The notes beneath the pieces were generated by a model. That model saw nothing but the letters and a program-made list of their open reading frames with translations. It ran no database searches and had not been told where the DNA came from. A stretch of DNA of 64,000 nt, from contig JAYUSQ010000294.1 of NCBI GenBank assembly GCA_043755595.1, positions 9,938-73,937 of the forward strand. The letters are read 5' to 3'. Numbering within the stretch: position 1 is the first letter of the stretch; each line of letters starts with the position of its first letter. Position numbers and translations under genes: made by a program. The stretch comes from VFZP01 sp043755595. GTDB taxonomy: Bacteria > Acidobacteriota > Terriglobia > Bryobacterales > Bryobacteraceae. Below, piece by piece: positions 1 through 8,891 of this stretch.

Positions 1-334
1 AAAAAAAGAGCGAGATCGGATTAAAGCAGTAGCCTAAATAGCGGAGGTGAGTCAGCAGAAATACGGGTCCGTCCGGAAACTGAATACCCTGGGCCTGCGC
101 GTCGGTTTGCAGCCTGCGCCGCAAAGTGAGGGCGGGATCGCCAAAATGATCCCGTTGATCGAAGCTGGCCCAGTTGAACCGGTTGTAACTGGACAATCGG
201 GAGCGCTGCATCGTTTCTGGAATTCGGTCTATGTCCACCAGCGCCATGAACAGCGAGTAACTAAACTCGTGCCGATGAGGTTGAAAACGGCGATGGCGCA
301 GCGTACCTGTATAAATGGCGGGTTCTAATGTCAC
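1..334 (-). CDS. DUF1365 family protein (3' part cut by the window edge)
   Basis: The reading frame starts with GTG at 334 and stays open to the window edge, giving 111 residues. It begins VTLEPAIYTGTLRHRRF and contains the family hallmark LRYLGYCFNPISLFF. DUF1365 proteins are found beside flavin oxidoreductases and cyclopropane-fatty-acid-synthase homologues and are implicated in fatty acyl chain modification; their exact reaction is not established. The start overlaps the stop of the upstream oxidoreductase by one base (TAGTG), which suggests translational coupling. Only the N-terminal part is visible, so completeness cannot be judged. Confidence 0.85.
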   Translation of the reverse strand, partial: MTLEPAIYTGTLRHRRFQPHRHEFSYSLFMALVDIDRIPETMQRSRLSSYNRFNWASFDQRDHFGDPALTLRRRLQTDAQAQGIQFPDGPVFLLTHLRYLGYCFNPISLFF

Positions 335-1578
335 TATACTTGCACTCCGAGACTTTCGGCCACGCGCAACGCGGACCGTACACCATCCTCATGAAAGCCA
401 TAGAACCAATAGGCCCCGCAGAAATGAGTCCGGCGGCGGCCGCTGATCTCCGCCCAGCGCTCCTGCGACCGCAACGCCGAGCGATTGAAAACCGGGTGAT
501 GATACACCATCCGTTTCAGCGAGTGCTCCGCGGCGATCGCGCCATTCGCGTTGAGAGTGACGCAGTATTGCTCGCGCGTGGAAAGCGATTGAAGCCGGTT
601 CATGTGATAAGTCAAGGTGACTTTGCCGCGGTCTCCGAGCAGGTAGTTCCAGGAGGCGCGCGCGCGCGGACGGCGCGGCAGGAAGTCCGCGTCGGTGTGC
701 AGGCAGACCTCATTCCGCGTGGTCTCGAACTGAGACAAAACTTCGCGCTCCCTCTCCGCCGGATCGGCCAGCAAAGGCAAAACCTGGTTGCCATGACAAG
801 CGAAGACCACTTCGTCAAAGCGCAAGGACGGGCGCCCCGCAATGTCCAGCTGCACGCCCCCTTCGCTACGCGAGATCGATCGGATTTCCACGCCGGTGTG
901 AATGCGGTCGGCGAAAGGGGCCGTAATGGGCGAGAGGTAGGCGTGGCTACCACCGCGAATCGTCAGCCATTGAGGACGTGTGTTGATGCCCAGCATACCG
1001 TGATTCAGGAAGAAGCGAACCAGAGTGTGCGCCGGAAACGAACCGATCTCTTGGGTCGGCATCGACCAGACGGCTGAGGCGATGGGATACAAATAGCGCT
1101 CGACGAACTCCGGGCTGTAGCCTCCGGCTTCGACAAAGTCAGACAGAGTCAACGCCGTCGCCTCTGCCTGATCCAGCAGCTTAGGCGATTCCCGGTTGAA
1201 GCGTAGAATCTCGGCAAGCAATCGATAATGTTTCGGCTGTAGCCAGTGGGCGGACTGGGCAAAAAAACCTCCCAACCCGCGGCTCGAATATTCAAAGCCT
1301 CCGCCTGCCGACGCAACCGCGAAAGACATATCGCTCGGTTGAGTCGCCACGCCTAACTCCGAAATCAGGCGGCAAAAATTCGGATAGGTGCGCCGGTTGT
1401 GGACGATGAATCCGGTGTCGACTGGCAGCGGTCCTTGGCTTGAGTCCACCATCACCGTGTGCGTGTGGCCGCCCAGGCGCTCGTCGCGCTCAAACAGAGA
1501 CACTTCATGCTTTCGGCTGAGGTAGTATGCAGCCGAGAGGCCTGAGATGCCGGCGCCAATGATTGCGATCCGGCTCAT
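334..1578 (-). CDS. FAD-dependent oxidoreductase (COG2907-like, amine-oxidase fold)
   Basis: The predicted protein is about 414 residues. The N-terminus MSRIAIIGAGISGLSAAYYL is a Rossmann dinucleotide-binding motif (GxGxxG), followed by the FERDERLGGHTHT region typical of COG2907 NAD/FAD-binding proteins. An in-frame ATG nine codons upstream exists, but the start at 1578 puts the Rossmann strand at the terminus as is usual. Homologues sit in operons with DUF1365 and Cfa-like methyltransferases and are thought to oxidise modified acyl chains; the substrate here is unknown. It is co-transcribed with the DUF1365 gene and divergent from the 1806-3964 genes. Confidence 0.85.
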   Translation of the reverse strand: MSRIAIIGAGISGLSAAYYLSRKHEVSLFERDERLGGHTHTVMVDSSQGPLPVDTGFIVHNRRTYPNFCRLISELGVATQPSDMSFAVASAGGGFEYSSRGLGGFFAQSAHWLQPKHYRLLAEILRFNRESPKLLDQAEATALTLSDFVEAGGYSPEFVERYLYPIASAVWSMPTQEIGSFPAHTLVRFFLNHGMLGINTRPQWLTIRGGSHAYLSPITAPFADRIHTGVEIRSISRSEGGVQLDIAGRPSLRFDEVVFACHGNQVLPLLADPAEREREVLSQFETTRNEVCLHTDADFLPRRPRARASWNYLLGDRGKVTLTYHMNRLQSLSTREQYCVTLNANGAIAAEHSLKRMVYHHPVFNRSALRSQERWAEISGRRRTHFCGAYWFYGFHEDGVRSALRVAESLGVQV

Positions 1579-1678
1579 GGAAGGACCTGAGTGGCCAAGC
1601 GACAATTTTGGGGGAGGCTGGAAGGTTTGTCAATCATTCGACCTGTGTCGTCTCGCCAGGGTGGTGTTTGGGACCGTC

Positions 1679-1712
1679 GTCTGATATAAGATGCATCTAG
1701 CTGAGATCAGAC
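1679..1712. promoter_or_regulatory. Inverted repeat in the divergent spacer of the lipid cluster
   Basis: Perfect 7-bp arms GTCTGAT and ATCAGAC lie 20 bp apart and enclose a perfect 10-bp palindrome AGATGCATCT. The element lies between the two divergently transcribed halves of the lipid-modification cluster. On the minus strand TGATCT followed after 15 bp by TATATC resembles a promoter. An operator or overlapping promoter is inferred; the binding protein is unknown. Confidence 0.4.
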
Positions 1713-1805
1713 GCAAAATGTTTCGGGCACCGACAAAATAATCCGCCCGGGGCGATGCCACCGGAATCAAAAAGGAAGATTCACTCCAAAAGCCGCGGTT
1801 CAGCC

Positions 1806-2132
1806 ATGAAAACAGCCCTCAAAATTCTTTTCGCGACCATGTTCGTTTGGATGATCGTCGTCACCATTCGAACCGGCTTGACAATAAGCTTATGGGACGC
1901 GTGGGATTCATTCGGCGAAAACCCTTGGGCGGTGGCGACGTTGTACGATGCCTACTTCGCGTTCATAACATTCTGGGTGTGGGTGGCTTACCGGGAAACG
2001 GCTATGTGGGCTCGAATTCTCTGGCTAATCCTGATTCTATGTTTGGGGAGCATTGCGATGTCCTTTTACGTCCTCGTAAGGCTCTTTCGTCTTAAGCCGG
2101 AGCAGCCCGCCGAAGCGATCCTGCTGCGATGA
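1806..2132 (+). CDS. Small membrane protein, DUF1475-like
   Basis: A 108-residue protein beginning MKTALKILFATMFVWMIVV, with three hydrophobic segments (roughly residues 5-20, 38-58 and 66-90) and a basic tail. The pattern and the N-terminus resemble the DUF1475 family, which has no known function. An upstream in-frame ATG at 1755 would add 17 polar residues; the 1806 start is preferred because it puts the first membrane segment at the terminus. Its stop overlaps the start of the DUF1295 gene (ATGA), so the two are co-translated. Confidence 0.7.
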   Translation: MKTALKILFATMFVWMIVVTIRTGLTISLWDAWDSFGENPWAVATLYDAYFAFITFWVWVAYRETAMWARILWLILILCLGSIAMSFYVLVRLFRLKPEQPAEAILLR

Positions 2133-2917
2133 ACCTCGTGATCGCCGGCGCGGCCAGCGTAGCCATCCTGATGTTCGTGTTGTGGCTGATTCAGTTGAGA
2201 ACTGGTAACGCGTCGATCGTCGACATGGGTTGGGCCGGCGGTCTCGCGCTGCTGGGCGTTCTCTATGCCGTTTTGGGCGGAGGCTTCTGGCTGCGCGCGG
2301 CTCTGATCGGAGCGATGTCCGGGATCTGGGGACTGCGCTTGGCGATCTACCTCGGGACGCGTATCGTTGGACACCCGGAAGAGGGCCGCTACCAGGAGCT
2401 TCGGCGCAGTTGGAAAACGAATCTGCCTTTCAAGTTTTTGGTGTTCTTCGAATTCCAGGCTTTGACCTGCGTTGTCTTGGCGACGCCGTTTTTTCTGGCT
2501 GCACGGAACCCGGCCCCCCAAATTTCGACGCTTGAATGGTTTGCGGTCGCGTTATGGCTTCTTGCTTTGGCGGGAGAAGCCACCGCCGACGCCCAGTTGA
2601 GTGCGTTCAAGGCCGATCCGTTGAACAGGGGCCGCACCTGTCAAGTGGGCCTCTGGCGTTGGTCGCGTCACCCGAATTACTTCTTTGAGTGGCTGATTTG
2701 GGTAGCGTTCGCCCTCTTCGCGTTGGGTTCTCCAGAAGGTTACTGGGGTTTACTCTCGCCGGCTCTGATGCTCTATTTCGTTCTCCGCGTCACCGGCATC
2801 CCAGCCACCGAAGAGCAAGCCGTTCGCACCCGTGGCGATGAGTATCGCCGGTATCAACAAACCACTAGTGCTTTCGTGCCGTGGTTCTCAAAATCAAACA
2901 AGAAAGTGTCCGCATAA
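2129..2917 (+). CDS. DUF1295 (steroid 5-alpha-reductase-like) membrane protein
   Basis: A 262-residue polytopic membrane protein with about six or seven hydrophobic helices. The C-terminal half carries the DUF1295 signature: CQVGLWRWSRHPNYFFEW, then a membrane segment and GDEYRRYQQTTSAFVPWF. The family is related to steroid 5-alpha reductases and isoprenylcysteine methyltransferases. In clusters with Cfa homologues it is assumed to act on lipid acyl chains or other hydrophobic substrates. It overlaps the upstream gene by four bases and abuts the methyltransferase gene with no gap. Confidence 0.85.
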   Translation: MNLVIAGAASVAILMFVLWLIQLRTGNASIVDMGWAGGLALLGVLYAVLGGGFWLRAALIGAMSGIWGLRLAIYLGTRIVGHPEEGRYQELRRSWKTNLPFKFLVFFEFQALTCVVLATPFFLAARNPAPQISTLEWFAVALWLLALAGEATADAQLSAFKADPLNRGRTCQVGLWRWSRHPNYFFEWLIWVAFALFALGSPEGYWGLLSPALMLYFVLRVTGIPATEEQAVRTRGDEYRRYQQTTSAFVPWFSKSNKKVSA

Positions 2918-3964
2918 TTGGTGCAAGCCTGGTACGAGCCCATCGTTGAACGAGACCTGGTTCCCGACTGGATATTGAGAGCGGGCATCCGGCAGCTCGC
3001 AGCCGAGCGTCTCCGCGAAGAAGATCAAGGCGATCCCGAACGTCAGCGCGCGCGCCAACTGCGCTACATCGAACAACTCAAGGCAAGTCCGATCGCCATC
3101 TGCACCGGCGAAGCGAACCAGCAGCACTACGAGGTTCCGGCTGAGTTTTTCCTTTCGGTCCTTGGCAGTCACGCCAAATATAGCTGCTGCTACTGGCAGG
3201 ACGGCGACTCACTCGACAGCGCCGAACGGCGCATGCTGGATTTGACGGCCGAACGGGCGCGGCTTGAAAATGGCCAGGCGATTCTTGACCTCGGTTGCGG
3301 CTGGGGTGCATTCTCGTTGTATGCCGCCGCTCGCTTTCCGGACAGCGCCATCGTGGGCCTATCGAACTCCAATTCCCAGCGCCAACATATCGAAGCGCAG
3401 GCGCGAGCGCGTGGGCTGACCAACCTGCGCATTGTCACCGGCGACATCAATACGTTTGAGGCCGATCGCCGCTTTGACCGGATCGTGTCGGTGGAAATGT
3501 TTGAGCACGTGCGCAACTATCGGCTTCTGCTTCGGAAGGTGGCTTCGTGGATGAAACCGGACGCGTTGTTGTTTGTCCACATCTTCACGCACCGCCGTTT
3601 TGCCTATCCCTACGAGGTCAGGGACGCGAGCGACTGGATGGCTCAGCATTTCTTCACCGGCGGCCAAATGCCGAGCGACGACTTGCTCCTTAATTTTCAG
3701 GAAGACGTGAAGATCGAAGACCACTGGGTGCTCGACGGCACGCACTACCAGAAGACCTCGGAAGCATGGTTGACTCGTTTGGATCGGCGCCGAGACGAAA
3801 CCCTTCATCTCTTCACAAAGGTCTATGGAGAAGACGTAGCGCTCAAGTGGCTTGTCCGCTGGCGCATTTTCTTTCTGGCCTGCGCGGAATTATGGGGCTA
3901 TCGCGGCGGCTCCGAATGGGTGGTCTCGCATTATCTTTTTTCCCGCTCGCAGCCGCCTGATTGA
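2918..3964 (+). CDS. Cyclopropane-fatty-acyl-phospholipid synthase-like methyltransferase
   Basis: A 348-residue SAM-dependent methyltransferase of the Cfa family. The SAM site is ILDLGCGWGAFSLYAA (around residues 117-132). Family motifs QQHYEVPAEFF, KYSCCYW, VSVEMFEHVRNY and FVHIFTHRRFAYPYE are present. Cfa enzymes methylate or cyclopropanate unsaturated phospholipid acyl chains at the membrane. The start is non-ATG: TTG at 2918, directly after the previous stop, or GTG at 2921. It is shorter at the N-terminus than E. coli Cfa, like many paralogues found with COG2907/DUF1365 genes. A 10-methyl or furan-type product is possible and cannot be excluded. Confidence 0.88.
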   Translation: MVQAWYEPIVERDLVPDWILRAGIRQLAAERLREEDQGDPERQRARQLRYIEQLKASPIAICTGEANQQHYEVPAEFFLSVLGSHAKYSCCYWQDGDSLDSAERRMLDLTAERARLENGQAILDLGCGWGAFSLYAAARFPDSAIVGLSNSNSQRQHIEAQARARGLTNLRIVTGDINTFEADRRFDRIVSVEMFEHVRNYRLLLRKVASWMKPDALLFVHIFTHRRFAYPYEVRDASDWMAQHFFTGGQMPSDDLLLNFQEDVKIEDHWVLDGTHYQKTSEAWLTRLDRRRDETLHLFTKVYGEDVALKWLVRWRIFFLACAELWGYRGGSEWVVSHYLFSRSQPPD

Positions 3965-3982
3965 GAGAGAGCCCCTTTCCGC

Positions 3983-5990
3983 CTAACGCGACATCGCTGA
4001 ACGGATCGAGCCCACCACGCTCTGCACCGATTGGCGCGGGACGAAGTTGTAGTTCTTGCCCTTGTGAATCTTCACTTGGAACGCGGTTTCGCCGGCGATG
4101 CGGTTGCGATTGATCTCCACCTTGTCGATGTTGCTCAGTTCCGTCGTGAAGCTATCGTTGGAACTGAGTGAATCGAAACGAAGGCGTGTGCCGCTGAGGC
4201 TGAGCGTTCCAAAGCATGGGTCTTTTTCGCCGCGCACGACGGCGCGCGGGTTTCGCAATTGCCCCCAATCGATCATGAAACTGGCGACTCCGATCCCGTG
4301 GTGATGATAGACGCTCCATGACCCGGTTTGGATCGGTTTGGGTATCGGCGGAGGCGGCGGTTCCACGACGCTAACCACCGCCGTACGTTCTAACGTCCCG
4401 GTCGGCGTTTCGGCGGTGAGCCGCGCTCTGAGATCGTCGTTGGGTTTGAGCGTCCTGCGGCCCGACAGTTCCACGGCGACCCCATCCAGCGTGACGTTGG
4501 TCGCGCCTTCGACGGACCAGCGCAATTCCGTGGATTGGCCGCGTTCGATCCGGTCTGGCTTGAATTCAAAGGCGGTGATGCGCGCCGGGATCTTCTTCTC
4601 CGGGCCAGGTTTTATGCTGCCGTCGAATGGTGGGACCTTCGAATCGTCCGGCTTCTTTTCCTTGCCCTCATCTTTACCTCCCTTATGAGGCCCGCCGTCA
4701 ACAGGCCCGTCGTTTGGTTTTTCGACAATGACCGGCGTCTTATTCTGTTCTCCGCCCTTGGTCTGATCTTCGCCCTTCGACTTCTCCCGATGCGGCTCCT
4801 CCACGCTGGGCTTGGGTTTCGGGATGACAGCGACGATCGCGACTAGCGCCAATACTCCCGCCGCTGCCCCGAGCAGCCAAGCGGGCAGACCGAGCTTGAT
4901 CGCCATTTTTTCAAAAAAAGACAACGGCCCTGGTGGCGGCAGAGGCGAAGGCTTCGGAAGCGGGACTGGGGTGGGAGCCGGAACCGGCGGCGCCACCACC
5001 GGAATAGGAGCGACAACTTCGCCCTGCAACGCGCGCCGGAATTCATCCATGTCCGCGAAACGCTCTTCGGGTTTCAAGCGCAAGCGCACGCAGTAATGCC
5101 TGTTCGGCGGCGGGAGCGATATTGATTCCCCGTTGCGACGGGGGAACCAGCGGCACTTTCGCCATGCGGTCGGGCGCGGGTGGCGGCACTTCGCCAGTAA
5201 GCGCGCGATAGAGCGTGCAAGCCGTGGCGTAGACATCCGTCCATGGCCCTTGATTGCCGCGCGTTTGATATTGCTCGGGCGGCGCGAAGCCGGGCTTCAG
5301 AATCACCGAAAGGTTCTTGCTGTGTTGGCCCAGCGAGTAACGCGCGGCGCCGAAATCGATCACCTTCACTTGGCCATTGCGCAGCAGGTAAATGTTGTCC
5401 GGGCTGACGTCGCGATGCAGCAGGCCGGCGCGATGGACCTCGCGCAATGCGTCGATGACCGGCGAGATAACGCGCATCGCTATGGCCCAGTCCACCTTGC
5501 CGCCCGCGCGTTACAGGTAGCTCTCAAACGTCGCGCCGTCCAGGTATTCGAGGATGATGTAGGCCGTACCGTGCGCGGCGAAAAAGTTGAGAACCCAGAC
5601 CACGTTGGGATGGTTTTCAAAACGCGCCACGACGCGCGCTTCCTCAAGATAACGATCGAGGCCCCAATCATAATCGGCCCGCAGCGTGGGCGAGTATGCG
5701 AAGACATCTGGGCTCCCGGAGGCGCGCATCCCCACGCCGCCCGGAAAATATTCTTTGATGGCGATTTTGCGCGCCAGGTTGAGATCCCAACCAAGATACG
5801 TGATACCAAACCCGCCGTGCCCCAACACACGGCCCACCACGTATTGTTCGCGCAGTATCGTTCCAGGCGTGAGATAGATCGGGCTCTGCGCAGCCGCGCC
5901 GGGTTTCCAGCCGCAACCGGTGCAGGGCGCTGCGCCCCCCATATCGCTCATGCAGTTCAGACAAAGATTAGGCGGCGTTTCATGTTGCAT
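3983..5990 (-). pseudogene. Zinc-ribbon Ser/Thr protein kinase, broken by a stop and a frameshift
   Basis: The locus reads as one kinase gene in three pieces. Piece 1 (5990-5511) has an N-terminal CxxC...CxxC ribbon (LCLNCMSD, PCTGCGWKPG), the glycine loop GHGGFGITYLGWD and catalytic-lysine motif AIKEYFP. It ends at an in-frame TAA (5511-5513) after FESYL. The same frame continues at 5510 with HRDVSPDNIYL, IDFGAARYS and APPEQY, so the catalytic loop and metal site are intact. Around position 5083 one extra base is needed to explain the switch from LLRALAL to LKPEERFADMDEF. The last part has a proline-rich stretch, a membrane helix (LLGAAAGVLALVAIVAVI), a charged linker and an Ig-like/PH-like periplasmic tail. 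It overlaps the PP2C gene by 11 bp and is the last gene of the operon. It is either a true pseudogene or affected by assembly errors. Confidence 0.8.
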
Positions 5991-6690
5991 GAAGGAAGAT
6001 CCCGATGGCCGAGAGGTTGTCCCGGTCTGGCAATCGCTTCGCGTAGGCGCGCGTGCGGAGTTGAGTGAGCCACTGCTGCGGCGTTTCGGAGCGTGCGTAT
6101 TCGATCTCCATCTCGCGCTCCCAGACCGCTTCCCAGAAGCCGTCGCTGGCGAGGAGAAATGCGTCGCCGGGTTGCAGGGTCACAGGAGCGGAGACAGTGG
6201 GATCGCAGTCCGGAGTGCCTGCGGTCCGGAGCAGGCGGCTGCGGTCTTCATGAAACCGAATGGCGGCCGGGGCGATACGGCCTGCGTCCACCAACGTCTG
6301 CGCGAAGCTGTGATCGAGTGTCTGGTGCATCAGGCGCGCTCCGCGAAAGTGATAGAGCCGCGAGTCGCCCACGTGAGCCCAGGTAGCCTCGCCACCCGCT
6401 GCGACAGCGAGAACGACGAGCGTCGTGCGCATCTGCGCCAGTCCCGGATTTTCGTGTTGGGCCGCGATGACCGCTTCATTGGCTGCCGACACCAACACGC
6501 GCGGGTCCAGGCCCGGCGCCGATGCTGAAGCCCCCATCACCGCTTCAACCGCGATGCGAGCGGCGTGTTCTCCTCCACCGTGGCCGCCCAGTCCGTCGGC
6601 GAGAGCCCAACACGAATCGGCGTGCGACGCGAAGTCCTGGTTCACCGGACGATCGCCGGGTTCGGTGAGCATCGCGGTTTCAAATCTCAT
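5980..6690 (-). CDS. PP2C-type Ser/Thr protein phosphatase (soluble)
   Basis: A 236-residue PPM/PP2C phosphatase with all metal-site motifs: NQDF near the N-terminus, WALADGLGGHGGGEHAA, WAHVGDSRLYHFRG, FLLASDGFWEAV and DRDNLSA near the C-terminus. It has no signal peptide or membrane helix, so it is cytosolic. It overlaps the protease-FHA gene by 4 bp and the kinase by 11 bp, so it very probably reverses phosphorylation by that kinase. It is intact although the kinase is broken. Confidence 0.92.
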   Translation of the reverse strand: MRFETAMLTEPGDRPVNQDFASHADSCWALADGLGGHGGGEHAARIAVEAVMGASASAPGLDPRVLVSAANEAVIAAQHENPGLAQMRTTLVVLAVAAGGEATWAHVGDSRLYHFRGARLMHQTLDHSFAQTLVDAGRIAPAAIRFHEDRSRLLRTAGTPDCDPTVSAPVTLQPGDAFLLASDGFWEAVWEREMEIEYARSETPQQWLTQLRTRAYAKRLPDRDNLSAIGIFLHAT

Positions 6691-7916
6691 TCGGCCACCA
6701 CTTCAAACAGGTTTTCGCGCGAGCCCAGATAGAATTTTTCTCCCGCCTGTAGCTGGTGTCCCTGTCCCGCCGCGATGCGTTGACCCGATGCGGTGAACGT
6801 GCCGTTGCTCGACCACGAGTCCTCAAGAATCACCTCGCCCCCCGCGTCGCACGTCAACTGGCAGTGGCGTTTCGATACCTGCGTAGCGTCATGTGGGAAC
6901 ACGAGATTGGAAACGGCGGCGTCGCGGCCGATCACGCAAGGTTTGGACGACAAGGGAATCTTCTGACCCGCGAATGGCCCGGCAACGCAACGGAGCATCA
7001 TGCGTTTCGAGGCTGCGTGGGCGGGCGCCGGACGTGGTGCAGCCGGGCGATAGCCAAGCCGGATCGTCGCATTCGTCACGGCCTTGCGCGCGCGTTTGTT
7101 GAACGAGGCGAACAACGCGATCGCCGCGAGTGCGAAGGTGGCGCCTTGCGTGAGGGAGATCGCCCCGCTTGAGCTTTCCGCTGCCGGTGCGCAGGCATCG
7201 CTCGCGGCAGTGTAGGGAATCTTCAGCCGGTCCAGTTCCACAATCAATTCGTCGATCGCAATGGCCAAGTTCACGCCTTCCGCGAACGCCCTGTTCTTGT
7301 CCAAGGCTGTGAGCGCCTTCGACACGATGACGCCCGCCACGCGCCCGCACGCGTCGAACATCGGGCCGCCGGAGTTACCTGAATTGACGGCGGCGGTCGT
7401 TTGAATGTGATTCACCGGCGGCTCATCTTTCGCGTCGCCCGGCTTCGATAGGAATTTGCTGAGAATCCCCTTCGAGATGGAGGGAACCAGAGCGCCGGCC
7501 GCGTCGCTCACATTGCGGGAAGCGCCGGGAAAGCCCACCACCCAAAGATCCTGGCCTTCGGTAAGCAGCTTGCGCGGAGCGCGCGCGGGCGGCGTAATGC
7601 TTAATGGCTTCTCCAGTTCAAGGATGGCCAAATCCTTGTGCCCGGCTCCAAGGACCTTGGTTACGAAGATCGCTTCTTTTTCCGAGAGGATCACGGCGAT
7701 CTTCAGATCCGGGCCCGGCTTGATTGGGCAGCAAACATGGGCGTTGGTCACCACGTGTGTTGGGTCGACCGGAAAGCCGCTGCCGAGACTCGCGCCCTTC
7801 TTGCCGTCCATCGCGTATTCGGCCACGATGAACACCGCTTGACTCTTCATCGTTTCGACGACAGGAGCGGCAGGCATCGGCGCGATCAATGCGAGAGCGA
7901 GGAAGACGCGTTTCAT
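6687..7916 (-). CDS. Membrane-spanning trypsin-like protease with cytosolic FHA domain
   Basis: A 409-residue protein with a signal peptide (MKRVFLALALIAPMPAAP), then a chymotrypsin/HtrA-like protease domain. The catalytic triad is visible: His60 in VVTNAHV, Asp95 in GHKDLAILE and Ser182 in NSGNSGGPMF. A membrane helix follows at about 253-272, then a C-terminal FHA domain with GRD at 330-332, SKRH at 348-351 and SSNGT at 369-373. FHA domains bind phosphothreonine, so the predicted topology links an extracytoplasmic protease to phosphoproteins in the cytosol. Four-base overlaps with both neighbouring phosphatase genes show a single transcript. No PDZ domain is present. Confidence 0.88.
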   Translation of the reverse strand: MKRVFLALALIAPMPAAPVVETMKSQAVFIVAEYAMDGKKGASLGSGFPVDPTHVVTNAHVCCPIKPGPDLKIAVILSEKEAIFVTKVLGAGHKDLAILELEKPLSITPPARAPRKLLTEGQDLWVVGFPGASRNVSDAAGALVPSISKGILSKFLSKPGDAKDEPPVNHIQTTAAVNSGNSGGPMFDACGRVAGVIVSKALTALDKNRAFAEGVNLAIAIDELIVELDRLKIPYTAASDACAPAAESSSGAISLTQGATFALAAIALFASFNKRARKAVTNATIRLGYRPAAPRPAPAHAASKRMMLRCVAGPFAGQKIPLSSKPCVIGRDAAVSNLVFPHDATQVSKRHCQLTCDAGGEVILEDSWSSNGTFTASGQRIAAGQGHQLQAGEKFYLGSRENLFEVVAE

Positions 7917-8890
7917 TTCCTAAGCTCCTTCGGCGTCGGCGCCGGAAGACCGGGCCGATGAGGGCGCGGCGGCAACGGAGGCAACTGGCAGCAGGTGTAG
8001 AACCAGGCCCCGGCTGCCAACGCGGTGATCAGAAGAACCCCACCCAAGGCGATCGCCGGGATGAACAGCCGTGATGGACGGGGCGGCGGCGCTGGTTCGA
8101 TCCTGACCGTCTGCGGGAGCGGCGCCGCCTTGCGGTACGGGGCCAGCGCCAGCACCGTGACGTTGTCCTGATGCTCCGCCTGTTTGTGCACGACTGCCGC
8201 CACTAACGAATCGCAGCGCTCTTGCGGTGAGCCCTTCATCGCAGCCGTCATCTCTTCCGGCGCCAGGGTCTTGAACAGCCCATCGCTGGCGAGCACCACA
8301 TAATCAAGCGCGTTCAGCGGCAACGGGCGCGCGCTCCGGTCGACATGCGTGAGCGGTGAAACGCCAAGAAAACTGGTGAGCGAATCGCGTTGCGGGTCGG
8401 CGAGCGCGGCCTCTTGCGTGATCTGTCCCGATGCCGCGCGGGCATCCAGATCGCGTGCGCGGACGTGTGGCGTGTTGAGGGCGGCGAACGTGCGCGAGTG
8501 AAACAGGAACAACGCGCTATCGCCCACCGAGATCCACTCCAGCCCTTCCTCGCGCAGCACCGCGGCTACCAACGTGGTCCCCAGGTTGCCAGTTGCGTTG
8601 TGTTGCGCCGCGAGCTCACAGACCGCCGCATTGGCCGATGCGAGTGAGCGCTTCAGCGCATCCGCCACGCTCTCCGCCGGAGTCTTGGCGCGATAGGCGG
8701 CCAGGAATGCAGCTAACGCCGCGCGGCTCGCCAAGTCGCCATGCGCCAAGCCCCCCATGCCATCCGCCAGCACCGCGAGCAAGCCGGCGTGCGCCACAAA
8801 CTCCGCTTCAAACGGATTCGAGAATCCAAACGCGTCCTGTTGACTGGAGCGTGCGCCGATGTGTTGGGCGTTGCCGAACGAGTAGTTCAT
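7913..8890 (-). CDS. Membrane-anchored PP2C-type phosphatase
   Basis: A 325-residue protein starting MNYSFGNAQHIGARS. PP2C motifs are complete: SSQQDAFG, VLADGMGGLAHGD, WISVGDSALFLF, VVLASDGLFKTL and HQDNVTVLAL. A proline-rich linker leads to a single membrane helix near the C-terminus (FIPAIALGGVLLITALAAGA), followed by a short Cys- and Pro-rich tail. The phosphatase domain is therefore cytosolic and tethered. The chosen ATG at 8890 lies one base after the stop of the FHA gene; an upstream ATG would overlap that gene by 29 bp. Two PP2C enzymes in one operon with one kinase is unusual. Confidence 0.9.
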   Translation of the reverse strand: MNYSFGNAQHIGARSSQQDAFGFSNPFEAEFVAHAGLLAVLADGMGGLAHGDLASRAALAAFLAAYRAKTPAESVADALKRSLASANAAVCELAAQHNATGNLGTTLVAAVLREEGLEWISVGDSALFLFHSRTFAALNTPHVRARDLDARAASGQITQEAALADPQRDSLTSFLGVSPLTHVDRSARPLPLNALDYVVLASDGLFKTLAPEEMTAAMKGSPQERCDSLVAAVVHKQAEHQDNVTVLALAPYRKAAPLPQTVRIEPAPPPRPSRLFIPAIALGGVLLITALAAGAWFYTCCQLPPLPPRPHRPGLPAPTPKELRK

Positions 8891-8891
8891 C

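Noticed and set aside
328..1077. Plus-strand frame of 249 codons
   Set aside because: It lies antisense to the flavin oxidoreductase, is rich in Arg and Ala and has no family motif.
5133..6068. Plus-strand frame of 311 codons
   Set aside because: It is antisense to the broken kinase, whose motifs on the other strand are unmistakable.
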